Source: Gerris lacustris (taxonomy: Eukaryota > Arthropoda > Insecta > Hemiptera > Gerridae). From it: a stretch of DNA of 64,000 nt. Every line of letters begins with the position of its first letter. Position 1 is the stretch's first letter. The stretch is taken from assembly GCA_951217055.1 (NCBI GenBank), contig OX578277.1:10810834-10874833 (forward strand), given 5' to 3'. The translations under genes were made by a program, and so were the position numbers. The notes beneath the pieces are model-generated. The model was not told where the DNA came from and did no database searches. It saw only the letters and a list, made by a program, of their open reading frames with translations. Below are positions 22,827-36,900 of this stretch, piece after piece.

Positions 22827-23740
22827 AATAATAAAATAAATTCACGGTAATTCGATTTAAAAGATTGAATGCATTCTTCACTTCTTATTTTACAAAATGA
22901 TATTAAAATTTAAATAATTCATTAGAATAATTACTACATGTCTCGAACCCGATGTTTCCATTATAATTTTGGGTGGCTTTTAGCTTCTAAAAAAATCAAA
23001 ACATAACAATAGCGCAGACGCCGAAAAAGGTTATAATTTATTTTGTTTTTTAAGTGTTGCCAGTTGCTACTGACTAAATCTTAAATTAGAAACAAAAAAT
23101 ATCGATATGATTTTAAAACAAGTGAAACAAGAATCAAAAATTATTATTTAAACGTAGATCTAACTAAAGGATCTACATTTAATATTTATCTACATTTTTA
23201 AAACCAAAAACTTGGTCACATGTTTATTGTTTTTTTCCATGTTTTTAAAGTTTTTTTTAACATCTATAATACAATTTAATAGTTTTTCAATGTAAAATTT
23301 AATTATTGAAAAAGGTATATGTTAATATGTTCGTTAAACTTATGAGCAAATGTAAAATGTAATGCCAGATTGAATTCATTTAGAGTTATAGTTCATGTTT
23401 TGCCTTCAAATTTTTAAATTAAATGAATGAATAATTAATATGAAAATTCAAATTTTTCTACCATTTTTTTTATTATCGTAGGTTTTTTTCGTTTGAAATT
23501 GTAAAAGAAACAGCAATTTGATAAGTATTCATTTAAATTTTATAACCCAAGAAATTAAATCAAAATCTATTTACAAAACTCTGATAACGTTGTTAATGTT
23601 TTGATTTTGATCATACTGATAAGTGATAAGGATTATTATAATATAAAACATTATTGTATTTGTATTTTTGCTTTTATTTATTCCGTTTAAATTAGTACTA
23701 AAATGAATCTTTTTACTTTTTTTCATTAATGTAAATTCTG
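22827..23740. promoter_or_regulatory. ING-proximal half of the divergent intergenic region
   Basis: It contains the presumed ING promoter and 5' UTR. The DNA is AT-rich with no repeats recognised. No TATA box can be singled out against this composition. Transcription starts cannot be placed from sequence. Confidence 0.35.
23100..23107. promoter_or_regulatory. DRE-like site TATCGATA between divergent genes
   Basis: An exact TATCGATA palindrome lies 274 bp upstream of the ING start codon and 1.39 kb upstream of the B3GALT6 start. In Drosophila this is the DREF-bound core-promoter element typical of housekeeping and divergent genes. One 8-mer in AT-rich DNA can arise by chance. Confidence 0.35.
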
Positions 23741-23744
23741 AAAC

Positions 23745-24420
23745 AGTAAAATGTCTGATCTACTTACTGATTTAAACTTGATAGTTTTGTTTACAAATAG
23801 ATTCATTCCTTACTGAGATTCAAATACTGAAATAGTAAAAATTCTTGTCTACTTACTGATTTTTCAGGTTGGTATATCGTTCTATTTTTACTGATAGTGT
23901 TCTTCCCTTACCGAGTTAAGAATTCTCTATCAGTAAAATGTTCGACTTACTGATTTTAGATTGTTCTTTTTACCAATAGTGCCATTCCTTACAGAGTTAA
24001 GAATATTATACAGTAAAACATTTTGTCTACTTACTGATTCTTCTGATTGATGGACAGTCAGTTAACGATAGTGTCATTCCTTACTGAGTTAAGAATTCTG
24101 TTATAATAAAGCATCTTGTCTACTTACTGAATTTTCTGATTGATAGACAGTCAGTTAACGGATAGTGTCATTCCTTACCGAGTTAAGAATTCTGTTGTAG
24201 AAAAGCATCTTGTCTACTTACTGAATTTTCTGATTGATAGACAGTCAGTTAAGGGATAGTGTCATTCCTTACCGAGTTAAGAATTCTGTTATAGTAAAGC
24301 ATCTTGACCACTTACTGATTTTAACTTCTTTTACAGACGTAAATAGATTTACTGAGAGTTTCATTCCTTACATAAGTTAAGAATATTAACAATTAAAAGT
24401 CTTGCCTACTTACTGATTTT
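23745..24420 (+). repeat. 93-94-bp minisatellite upstream of B3GALT6
   Basis: About seven decayed units carry the landmarks TCATTCCTTACYGAGTTAAG and CTTGTCTACTTACTGA. The middle units (near 24043, 24136 and 24230) are 93 and 94 bp apart and nearly identical; the outer ones are diverged. The array ends about 80 bp before the ATG, so it occupies the promoter or 5' leader. Confidence 0.85.
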
Positions 24421-24497
24421 AGACGAATAAATAGTTTATTTTACTATATTATTTTTTACTTATACATTTGGAGAAAGTATTGTGATTTAAAAAGAAA

Positions 24498-24955
24498 ATG
24501 TATGCCCAATTAAGATATTTAAATTTTGTATCGAATATCGCTTATTTTCTTTGTGGATGTGCTATAACTTATATATTCACTGATATAAATATAAATTTAC
24601 CGTTAAATAGTAAAGTAGCGCATAGTAGAGCACCTAAAGTTGATCTTGTCATCGTTATATTATCTGCACCTGATAATTATGCCGAGCGTCAAACTTTAAG
24701 AAATACATGGTTAAAACAAAAAGGTAAAAATTCCGTTCATATATTCGGCATCGGTACTGAAGGCTTGAGTTCGGACGATATCGTCAGGTTAGATAATGAA
24801 AAACAATCTTATGGCGATGTATTAACCGTTCCAATAGTAGATTCTTATAGAAATTTAACTCTGAAAGTTGCTTCTTGTTTAAAAGCAATCAGTTATATAT
24901 ATTTATATAAATATGTGCTGAAAGTTGACGACGATTCATTTGTGAGTATTAATAG
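24498..24955 (+). CDS. B3GALT6: B3GALT6 coding exon 1
   Basis: 458 nt encoding the cytosolic tail, membrane anchor, stem, and the first half of the catalytic domain through KVDDDSFVSIN. The donor is AG|GTAAGC. The ATG follows an in-frame stop-rich leader and gives the anchor the usual position close to the N-terminus. Confidence 0.95.
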
Positions 24956-27900
24956 GTAAGCATATTTTTTTTTAAATTAAATTGGTAAATTGATCCTTTT
25001 AGTTTTCAATTCTTGAATAGTTGGAATTAAAAAGTCTTATCTAATAGTCCAGGAGATAGAGTGCAAAAAAGTGTCTGACTAACATTAAGCTAGAATTTTG
25101 TATACAAGTTAATCTTCGCGACTTTTAAGAATATTTGGTTGGCTAGATTCGTCTGCGGGACATAACTTGACAATAGGCGTTTCAAAAAAACAAAATGGTG
25201 GAGAGTGGCCATTTCCCGCCAATTATGGTGGACAGTATGAATATCATGATCCTGAGTACAGAATTAGTTAGTAGACCAAAAATCAAGTTGATATTATTTT
25301 CACACTTGATAGGCTAGTTATTCAAATATTACTAAAATTTAACGTGGTCACCTGTCAAGGGATAAATTAACATCAACTTGATTTTCGGTCTACTAACTAA
25401 TTCTGTACTCAGGATTATGAAACTCACATTGTCCACCATAATTGGTGAGACTTGTCTCCACCGGTTTGTTTTTTTCAAACGCCTATTGCCAAGCTATGTC
25501 CCGCAGACAAACTTAGCCGACCACATATTCTTAAAAGGCGCTAAAAGATTGACTTTTATACTAAATTCTAGCTTGATGTTAGTCAGACACTTTTTTGCAC
25601 GCTATCTCCTGGACTATAAAACGGAATTCATTTTTTCACTTTTTTGCGATATTTTGACTCCTCCTTGGGGTCATTCTCAAGCTGATTGTGGTTAGATAAT
25701 ACAAACTAAACAGGAGAAACTATTTTAGTTCTGTTTAAAAAAAAAAAAAATCCTTTTTAGAGCATGATTTAACTTTTTTAAAAAATAAATATTATTGTTC
25801 TTAATGAGTTAAGTTAGATCTTTGTCTCAACTTCAACACTGACTCTTTGTCATTTCATCTCTTCTCACCGGTACAGTTTGAAGTTAAAAACCAGCTCTGA
25901 ACAATATAGTTTGTTTTAGAGGACTGATGGAACATTAGTTTTAATAAATATGCTTTTTATTTACAGACTTGAGAATGAAGTAAAAAAGATTGGAAGTCCT
26001 AAACTATACTGGGGATATTTCAGTCCATCGGCCCATGTATTTAGCAAAGGTAGATGGAAAGAAACAGGTTGGTACCTGTGTGATAGGTATCTACCTTATG
26101 CTGTAGGTGGAGGCTACTTGCTCGGACAAAACCTAGCTCAGTTTATAGCTGAAAACTATCATATTTTCAAGTACGTTCTGTTTTACCTACGATTATAACT
26201 GTGTTAAGTGTATTTGAGTGTTTATTTCCTACTACAGTTGAACCTTGATAAGAAGTGTCTTAAGGGGATTAGGGAAACAGTCTTGTTATCGAGGTGCTCT
26301 TTTTGTTGAGGGTCGTGTTATCAAGGTTATTTTGGCTATCAGTCGTGTTATCGAGGTTAATGGACGGGGTTTTCAAGTCTAGACTTGTTCAAGGTCGACC
26401 CATTCCTGTATAGAGTCGCGTTATAGAGGTTGTCTTCTCAAAACGATTTGTTATAGAGGTTCTGAGTTACGTTGTGAATTGGAAAAAATCCGTGTTATAG
26501 AGGTTGTTTGGATAATATTAGTCGCGTTATAGAGGTTAATTTAACATTAAGTGTTATGGCAATCTCAAGGGGATTTGAAAATTGCACTTGTAATTGAGGT
26601 TGTTGCGTTATTGAGGGTCGTTTAAGCGAGGTTCTACTGTAGTATGTTCTGACCAAATCTCGTTTTCAGTGGAAACAACTAAATGTGATATTTGATTTGC
26701 TTTACAGGTTATACAGTAGTGAAGATGTATCTATCGGTGTTTGGCTTGCAGCAATATCATCACATCGAATTCATGATATTAGGTAAGACAATCGATAAAA
26801 AGTAATAATCTACTACTGACTAGATAAGCAGTTGAAACTATGATTCTTTCTTGTACATATTGAAGATGTGTAGATGAGCAGGACTTAACCCATTGAACCA
26901 GTTTAGATCTACTGTGGTTCCATACTTAGACTACTGGTGGTTAGATCCCTAGTGGTTGCAAGCACACACTTCTGGCAGTCCAACGTGGTTCCTTGTGTCT
27001 CGGGCAGAACACTCTTACAAGGGTCCACCAGGCCCGCTGCCATTTGTATCCACAGAGGATACCAACAACCAATTTTTTTTATTAAACCCACCCATTTCAT
27101 ATCATTTAAACCCTCCACGCACAGAGGTACGTTCTTGAATTGAAAGACTTGTTGAAGGGGTTAAGACAGAGATTGAAGTGTGAATTAGATGGACATCTCT
27201 ACCAAAATAAATTTGGTTGAACAAAACTGGCTTTCAACTACAAATAGTAATCTTCAGTAACAGCAAGAAGGGAAACAGTCAGTGCAGGAGTTGAAACAGA
27301 AGTAAAGATCTGACTAAGGCCACTCCCTGACTTGCCGGTACGGTATCGGTGCGGTATCAGTAAGCTAGTATGCCGATGTGGTAAGATTCTTTACCGAGCG
27401 CCTATATGTTTTACCGATTCCTTACCGCTCGGTAAAGAATCTTACCGTATCAGCATACTAGCTTACTGATACCGCACCGATACCGTACCGACAAGTCAGG
27501 GAGCGGTCTTACTCAGTAAGAAGAGATGAAGTATGTAAAAGTCTGTGCACTTTTTCATCTTTCACATTTCATCTCTTCTTCCGAAGTTGTTGCTCTTTGC
27601 GTCCATTCCAATTCTGAGTGCATTTCTTTCACACTTGATCTCTTTCTTGATCTTGGTATTGAAGATGACTATTTGTAGTTGAAAGTTAGCTTTGTACAAT
27701 AAACTTACTAAAGACAGGAGATTTAAACCTCTGTCTCAACTCCTACACTGACTGTTTCTCTTTCACACTTGATCTCTTCTCACCGGTACTGAAGATGACT
27801 ATTTGTAGTTGAAAGTTAGCTTTGTACAATAAACTTACTAAAGACAGGAGATTTAAACCTCTGTCTCAACTCCTACACTGACTGTTTCTCTTTCACACTT

Positions 27901-30900
27901 GATCTCTTCTCACCGGTACTGAAGATGACTATTTGTAGTTGAAAGTTAGCTTTGTACAATAAACTTTCTAAAGACAGGAGATTTAAACCTCTGTCTCAAC
28001 TCCTACACTGACTGTTTCTCTTTCACACTTGATCTCTTCTCACCGGTACTGAAGATGACTATTTATAGTTGAAAGTTAGCTTTGTACAATAAACTTACTA
28101 AAGACAGGAGATTTAAACCTCTGTCTCAACTCCTACACTGACTGTTTCTCTTTCACACTTGATCTCTTCTCACCGGTACTGAAGATGACTATTTATAGTT
28201 GAAAGTTAGCTTTGTACAATAAACTTACTAAAGACAGGAGATTTAAACCTCTGTCTCAACTCCTACACTGACTGTTTCTCTTTCACACTTGATCTCTTCT
28301 CACCGGTACTGAAGATGACTATTTATAGTTGAAAGTTAGCTTTGTACAATAAACTTACTAAAGACAGGAGATTTAAACCTCTGCCTCAACTCCTACACTG
28401 ACTGTTTCTCTTTCACACTTGATCTCTTCTCACCGGTACTGAAGATGACTATTTGTAGTTGAAAGTTAGCTTTGTACAATAAACTTACTAAAGACAGCAG
28501 ATTTAAACCTCTGTCTCAACTCCTACACTGACTGTTTCTCTTTCCCACTTGACCTCTTCTCACCGGTACTGAAGATGACTATTTGTAGTTGAAAGTTAGC
28601 TTTGTACAATAAACTTACTAAAGACAGGAGATTTAAACCTCTGCCTCAACTCCTACACTGACTGTTTCTCTTTCACACTTGACCTCTTCTCACCGGTACT
28701 GAAGATGACTATTTGTAGTTGAAAGTTAGCTTTGTACAATAAACTTACTAAAGACAGGAGATTTAAACCTCTGTCTCAACTCCTACACTGACTGTTTCTC
28801 TTTCACACTTGATCTCTTCTCACCGGTACTGAAGATGACTATTTATAGTTGAAAGTTAGCTTTGTACAATAAACTTACTAAAGACAGGAGATTTAAACCT
28901 CTGTCTCAACTCCTACACTGACTGTTTCTCTTTCACACTTGATCTCTTCTCACCGGTACTGAAGATGACTATTTATAGTTGAAAGTTAGCTTTGTACAAT
29001 AAACTTACTAAAGACAGGAGATTTAAACCTCTGTCTCAACTCCTACACTGACTGTTTCTCTTTCACACTTGATCTCTTCTCACCGGTACTGAAGATGACT
29101 ATTTATAGTTGAAAGTTAGCTTTGTACAATAAACTTACTAAAGACAGGAGATTTAAACCTCTGTCTCAACTCCTACACTGACTGTTTCTCTTTCACACTT
29201 GATCTCTTCTCACCGGTACTGAAGATGACTATTTATAGTTGAAAGTTAGCTTTGTACAATAAACTTACTAAAGACAGGAGATTTAAACCTCTGTCTCAAC
29301 TCCTACACTGACTGTTTCTCTTTCACACTTGATCTCTTCTCACCGGTACTGAAGATGACTATTTGTAGTTGAAAGTTAGCTTTGTACAATAAACTTACTA
29401 AAGACAGGAGATTTAAACCTCTGTCTCAACTCCTACACTGACTGTTTCTCTTTCACACTTGATCTCTTCTCACCGGTACTGAAGATGACTATTTGTAGTT
29501 GAAAGTTAGCTTTGTACAATAAACTTACTAAAGACAGGAGATTTAAACCTCTGTCTCAACTCCTACACTGACTGTTTCTCTTTCACACTTGATCTCTTCT
29601 CACCGGTACTGAAGATGACTATTTGTAGTTGAAAGTTAGCTTTGTACAATAAACTTTCTAAAGACAGGAGATTTAAACCTCTGTCTCAACTCCTACACTG
29701 ACTGTTTCTCTTTCACACTTGATCTCTTCTCACCGGTACTGAAGATGACTATTTGTAGTTGAAAGTTAGCTTTGTACAATAAACTTACTAAAGACAGCAG
29801 ATTTAAACCTCTGTCTCAACTCCTACACTGACTGTTTCTCTTTCCCACTTGACCTCTTCTCACCGGTACTGAAGATGACTATTTGTAGTTGAAAGTTAGC
29901 TTTGTACAATAAACTTACTAAAGACAGGAGATTTAAACCTCTGTCTCAACTCCTACACTGACTGTTTCTCTTTCACACTTGATCTCTTCTCACCGGTACT
30001 GAAGATGACTATTTATAGTTGAAAGTTAGCTTTGTACAATAAACTTACTAAAGACAGGAGATTTAAACCTCTGTCTCAACTCCTACACTGACTGTTTCTC
30101 TTTCACACTTGATCTCTTCTCACCGGTACTGAAGATGACTATTTATAGTTGAAAGTTAGCTTTGTACAATAAACTTACTAAAGACAGGAGATTTAAACCT
30201 CTGTCTCAACTCCTACACTGACTGTTTCTCTTTCACACTTGATCTCTTCTCACCGGTACTGAAGATGACTATTTATAGTTGAAAGTTAGCTTTGTACAAT
30301 AAACTTACTAAAGACAGGAGATTTAAACCTCTGTCTCAACTCCTACACTGACTGTTTCTCTTTCACACTTGATCTCTTCTCACCGGTACTGAAGATGACT
30401 ATTTATAGTTGAAAGTTAGCTTTGTACAATAAACTTACTAAAGACAGGAGATTTAAACCTCTGCCTCAACTCCTACACTGACTGTTTCTCTTTCACACTT
30501 GATCTCTTCTCACCGGTACTGAAGATGACTATTTGTAGTTGAAAGTTAGCTTTGTACAATAAACTTACTAAAGACAGCAGATTTAAACCTCTGTCTCAAC
30601 TCCTACACTGACTGTTTCTCTTTCCCACTTGACCTCTTCTCACCGGTACTGAAGATGACTATTTGTAGTTGAAAGTTAGCTTTGTACAATAAACTTACTA
30701 AAGACAGGAGATTTAAACCTTTGTCTCAACTACTACACTGACTGTTTCTCTTTCACACTTGATCTCTTCTCACCGGTACTGAAGATGACTATTTGTAGTT
30801 GAAAGTTAGCTTTGTACAATAAACTTACTAAAGACAGCAGATTTAAACCTCTGTCTCAACTCCTACACTGACTGTTTCTCTTTCCCACTTGACCTCTTCT

Positions 30901-33900
30901 CACCGGTACTGAAGATGACTATTTGTAGTTGAAAGTTAGCTTTGTACAATAAACTTACTAAAGACAGGAGATTTAAACCTCTGTCTCAACTCCTACACTG
31001 ACTGTTTCTCTTTCACACTTGATCTCTTCTCACCGGTACTGAAGATGACTATTTATAGTTGAAAGTTAGCTTTGTACAATAAACTTACTAAAGACAGGAG
31101 ATTTAAACCTCTGTCTCAACTCCTACACTGACTGTTTCTCTTTCACACTTGATCTCTTCTCACCGGTACTGAAGATGACTATTTATAGTTGAAAGTTAGC
31201 TTTGTACAATAAACTTACTAAAGACAGGAGATTTAAACCTCTGTCTCAACTCCTACACTGACTGTTTCTCTTTCACACTTGATCTCTTCTCACCGGTACT
31301 GAAGATGACTATTTATAGTTGAAAGTTAGCTTTGTACAATAAACTTACTAAAGACAGGAGATTTAAACCTCTGTCTCAACTCCTACACTGACTGTTTCTC
31401 TTTCACACTTGATCTCTTCTCACCGGTACTGAAGATGACTATTTATAGTTGAAAGTTAGCTTTGTACAATAAACTTACTAAAGACAGGAGATTTAAACCT
31501 CTGCCTCAACTCCTACACTGACTGTTTCTCTTTCACACTTGATCTCTTCTCACCGGTACTGAAGATGACTATTTGTAGTTGAAAGTTAGCTTTGTACAAT
31601 AAACTTACTAAAGACAGCAGATTTAAACCTCTGTCTCAACTCCTACACTGACTGTTTCTCTTTCCCACTTGACCTCTTCTCACCGGTACTGAAGATGACT
31701 ATTTGTAGTTGAAAGTTAGCTTTGTACAATAAACTTACTAAAGACAGGAGATTTAAACCTCTGTCTCAACTCCTACACTGACTGTTTCTCTTTCACACTT
31801 GATCTCTTCTCACCGGTACTGAAGATGACTATTTATAGTTGAAAGTTAGCTTTGTACAATAAACTTACTAAAGACAGGAGATTTAAACCTCTGTCTCAAC
31901 TCCTACACTGACTGTTTCTCTTTCACACTTGATCTCTTCTCACCGGTACTGAAGATGACTATTTATAGTTGAAAGTTAGCTTTGTACAATAAACTTACTA
32001 AAGACAGGAGATTTAAACCTCTGTCTCAACTCCTACACTGACTGTTTCTCTTTCACACTTGATCTCTTCTCACCGGTACTGAAGATGACTATTTATAGTT
32101 GAAAGTTAGCTTTGTACAATAAACTTACTAAAGACAGGAGATTTAAACCTCTGTCTCAACTCCTACACTGACTGTTTCTCTTTCACACTTGATCTCTTCT
32201 CACCGGTACTGAAGATGACTATTTATAGTTGAAAGTTAGCTTTGTACAATAAACTTACTAAAGACAGGAGATTTAAACCTCTGTCTCAACTCCTACACTG
32301 ACTGTTTCTCTTTCACACTTGATCTCTTCTCACCGGTACTGAAGATGACTATTTGTAGTTGAAAGTTAGCTTTGTACAATAAACTTACTAAAGACAGGAG
32401 ATTTAAACCTCTGTCTCAACTCCTACACTGACTGTTTCTCTTTCACACTTGATCTCTTCTCACCGGTACTGAAGATGACTATTTGTAGTTGAAAGTTAGC
32501 TTTGTACAATAAACTTTCTAAAGACAGGAGATTTAAACCTCTGTCTCAACTCCTACACTGACTGTTTCTCTTTCACACTTGATCTCTTCTCACCGGTACT
32601 GAAGATGACTATTTGTAGTTGAAAGTTAGCTTTGTACAATAAACTTACTAAAGACAGCAGATTTAAACCTCTGTCTCAACTCCTACACTGACTGTTTCTC
32701 TTTCCCACTTGACCTCTTCTCACCGGTACTGAAGATGACTATTTGTAGTTGAAAGTTAGCTTTGTACAATAAACTTACTAAAGACAGGAGATTTAAACCT
32801 CTGTCTCAACTCCTACACTGACTGTTTCTCTTTCACACTTGATCTCTTCTCACCGGTACTGAAGATGACTATTTATAGTTGAAAGTTAGCTTTGTACAAT
32901 AAACTTACTAAAGACAGGAGATTTAAACCTCTGTCTCAACTCCTACACTGACTGTTTCTCTTTCACACTTGATCTCTTCTCACCGGTACTGAAGATGACT
33001 ATTTATAGTTGAAAGTTAGCTTTGTACAATAAACTTACTAAAGACAGGAGATTTAAACCTCTGTCTCAACTCCTACACTGACTGTTTCTCTTTCACACTT
33101 GATCTCTTCTCACCGGTACTGAAGATGACTATTTATAGTTGAAAGTTAGCTTTGTACAATAAACTTACTAAAGACAGGAGATTTAAACCTCTGTCTCAAC
33201 TCCTACACTGACTGTTTCTCTTTCACACTTGATCTCTTCTCACCGGTACTGAAGATGACTATTTATAGTTGAAAGTTAGCTTTGTACAATAAACTTACTA
33301 AAGACAGGAGATTTAAACCTCTGCCTCAACTCCTACACTGACTGTTTCTCTTTCACACTTGATCTCTTCTCACCGGTACTGAAGATGACTATTTGTAGTT
33401 GAAAGTTAGCTTTGTACAATAAACTTACTAAAGACAGCAGATTTAAACCTCTGTCTCAACTCCTACACTGACTGTTTCTCTTTCCCACTTGACCTCTTCT
33501 CACCGGTACTGAAGATGACTATTTGTAGTTGAAAGTTAGCTTTGTACAATAAACTTACTAAAGACAGGAGATTTAAACCTCTGTCTCAACTCCTACACTG
33601 ACTGTTTCTCTTTCACACTTGATCTCTTCTCACCGGTACTGAAGATGACTATTTATAGTTGAAAGTTAGCTTTGTACAATAAACTTACTAAAGACAGGAG
33701 ATTTAAACCTCTGTCTCAACTCCTACACTGACTGTTTCTCTTTCACACTTGATCTCTTCTCACCGGTACTGAAGATGACTATTTATAGTTGAAAGTTAGC
33801 TTTGTACAATAAACTTACTAAAGACAGGAGATTTAAACCTCTGTCTCAACTCCTACACTGACTGTTTCTCTTTCACACTTGATCTCTTCTCACCGGTACT

Positions 33901-36900
33901 GAAGATGACTATTTATAGTTGAAAGTTAGCTTTGTACAATAAACTTACTAAAGACAGGAGATTTAAACCTCTGTCTCAACTCCTACACTGACTGTTTCTC
34001 TTTCACACTTGATCTCTTCTCACCGGTACTGAAGATGACTATTTATAGTTGAAAGTTAGCTTTGTACAATAAACTTACTAAAGACAGGAGATTTAAACCT
34101 CTGTCTCAACTCCTACACTGACTGTTTCTCTTTCACACTTGATCTCTTCTCACCGGTACTGAAGATGACTATTTATAGTTGAAAGTTAGCTTTGTACAAT
34201 AAACTTACTAAAGACAGGAGATTTAAACCTCTGTCTCAACTCCTACACTGACTGTTTCTCTTTCACACTTGATCTCTTCTCACCGGTACTGAAGATGACT
34301 ATTTATAGTTGAAAGTTAGCTTTGTACAATAAACTTACTAAAGACAGGAGATTTAAACCTCTGTCGCAACTCCTACACTGACTGTTTCTCTTTCACACTT
34401 GATCTCTTCTCACCGGTACTGAAGATGACTATTTGTAGTTGAAAGTTAGCTTTGTACAATAAACTTACTAAAGACAGCAGATTTAAACCTCTGTCTCAAC
34501 TCCTACACTGACTGTTTCTCTTTCCCACTTGACCTCTTCTCACCGGTACTGAAGATGACTATTTGTAGTTGAAAGTTAGCTTTGTACAATAAACTTACTA
34601 AAGACAGGAGATTTAAACCTCTGTCTCAACTCCTACACTGACTGTTTCTCTTTCACACTTGATCTCTTCTCACCGGTACTGAAGATGACTATTTGTAGTT
34701 GAAAGTTAGCTTTGTACAATAAACTTACTAAAGACAGGAGATTTAAACCTCTGTCTCAACTCCTACACTGACTGTTTCTCTTTCACACTTGATCTCTTCT
34801 CACCGGTACTGAAGATGACTATTTATAGTTGAAAGTTAGCTTTGTAGAATAAACTTACTAAAGACAGGAGATTTAAACCTCTGTCTCAACTCCTACACTG
34901 ACTGTTTCTCTTTCACACTTGATCTCTTCTCACCGGTACTGAAGATGACTATTTGTAGTTGAAAGTTAGCTTTGTACAATAAACTTACTAAAGACAGGAG
35001 ATTTAAACCTCTGTCTCAACTCCTACACTGACTGTTTCTCTTTCACACTTGATCTCTTCTCACCGGTACTGAAGATGACTATTTATAGTTGAAAGTTAGC
35101 TTTGTACAATAAACTTACTAAAGACAGGAGATTTAAACCTTTGTCTCAACTCCTACACTGACTGTTTCTCTTTAACACTTGATCTCTTCTCACCGGTACT
35201 GAAGATGACTATTTATAGTTGAAAGTTAGCTTTGTACAATAAACTTACTAAAGACAGGAGATTTAAACCTCTGTCTCAACTCCTACACTGACTGTTTCTC
35301 TTTCACACTTGATCTCTTCTCACCGGTACTGAAGATGACTATTTGTAGTTGAAAGTTAGCTTTGTACAATAAACTTACTAAAGACAGCAGATTTAAACCT
35401 CTGTCTCAACTCCTACACTGACTGTTTCTCTTTCCCACTTGACCTCTTCTCACCGGTACTGAAGATGACTATTTGTAGTTGAAAGTTAGCTTTGTACAAT
35501 AAACTTACTAAAGACAGGAGATTTAAACCTCTGTCTCAACTCCTACACTGACTGTTTCTCTTTCACACTTGATCTCTTCTCACCGGTACTGAAGATGACT
35601 ATTTATAGTTGAAAGTTAGCTTTGTACAATAAACTTACTAAAGACAGGAGATTTAAACCTCTGTCTCAACTCCTACACTGACTGTTTCTCTTTCACACTT
35701 GATCTCTTCTCACCGGTACTGAAGATGACTATTTATAGTTGAAAGTTAGCTTTGTACAATAAACTTACTAAAGACAGGAGATTTAAACCTCTGTCTCAAC
35801 TCCTACACTGACTGTTTCTCTTTCACACTTGATCTCTTCTCACCGGTACTGAAGATGACTATTTATAGTTGAAAGTTAGCTTTGTACAATAAACTTACTA
35901 AAGACAGGAGATTTAAACCTCTGTTTCAACTCCTACACTGACTGTTTCTCTTTCACACTTGATCTCTTCTCACCGGTACTGAAGATGACTATTTGTAGTT
36001 GAAAGTTAGCTTTGTATAATAAACTTACTAAAGACAGGAGATTTAAACCTCTGTTTCAACTCCTACACTGACTGTTTCTCTTTCACACTTGATCTCTTCT
36101 CACCGGTACTGAAGATGACTATTTATAGTTGAAAGTTAGCTTTGTATAATAAACTTACTAAAGACAGGAGATTTAAACCTCTGTTTCAACTCCTACACTG
36201 ACTGTTTCTCTTTCACACTTGATCTCTTCTCACCGGTACTGAAGATGACTATTTATAGTTGAAAGTTAGCTTTGTACAATAAACTTACTAAAGACAGGAG
36301 ATTTAAACCTCTGTCTCAACTCCTACACTGACTGTTTCTCTTTCACACTTGATCTCTTCTCACCGGTACTGAAGATGACTATTTGTAGTTGAAAGTTAGC
36401 TTTGTACAATAAACTTACTAAAGACAGGAGATTTAAACCTTTGTCTCAACTACTACACTGACTGTTTCTCTTTCACACTTGATCTCTTCTCACCGGTACT
36501 GAAGATGACTATTTGTAGTTGAAAGTTAGCTTTGTACAATAAACTTACTAAAGACAGGAGATTTAAACCTTTGTCTCAACTCCTACACTGACTGTTTCTC
36601 TTTCACACTTGATCTCTTCTCACCGGTACTGAAGATGACTATTTATAGTTGAAAGTTAGCTTTGTACAATAAACTTACTAAAGACAGGAGATTTAAACCT
36701 TTGTCTCAACTACTACACTGACTGTTTCTCTTTCACACTTGATCTCTTCTCACCGGTACCGAAGATGACTATTTATAGTTGAAAGTTAGCTTTGTACAAT
36801 AAACTTACTAAAGACAGGAGATTTAAACCTTTGTCTCAACTCCTACACTGACTGTTTCTCTTTCACACTTGATCTCTTCTCACCGGTACTGAAGATGACT

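Noticed and set aside
26909..27143. Overlapping 60-69-codon frames on both strands in B3GALT6 intron 3
   Set aside because: Mutually exclusive frames in intron sequence with no recognised domain.
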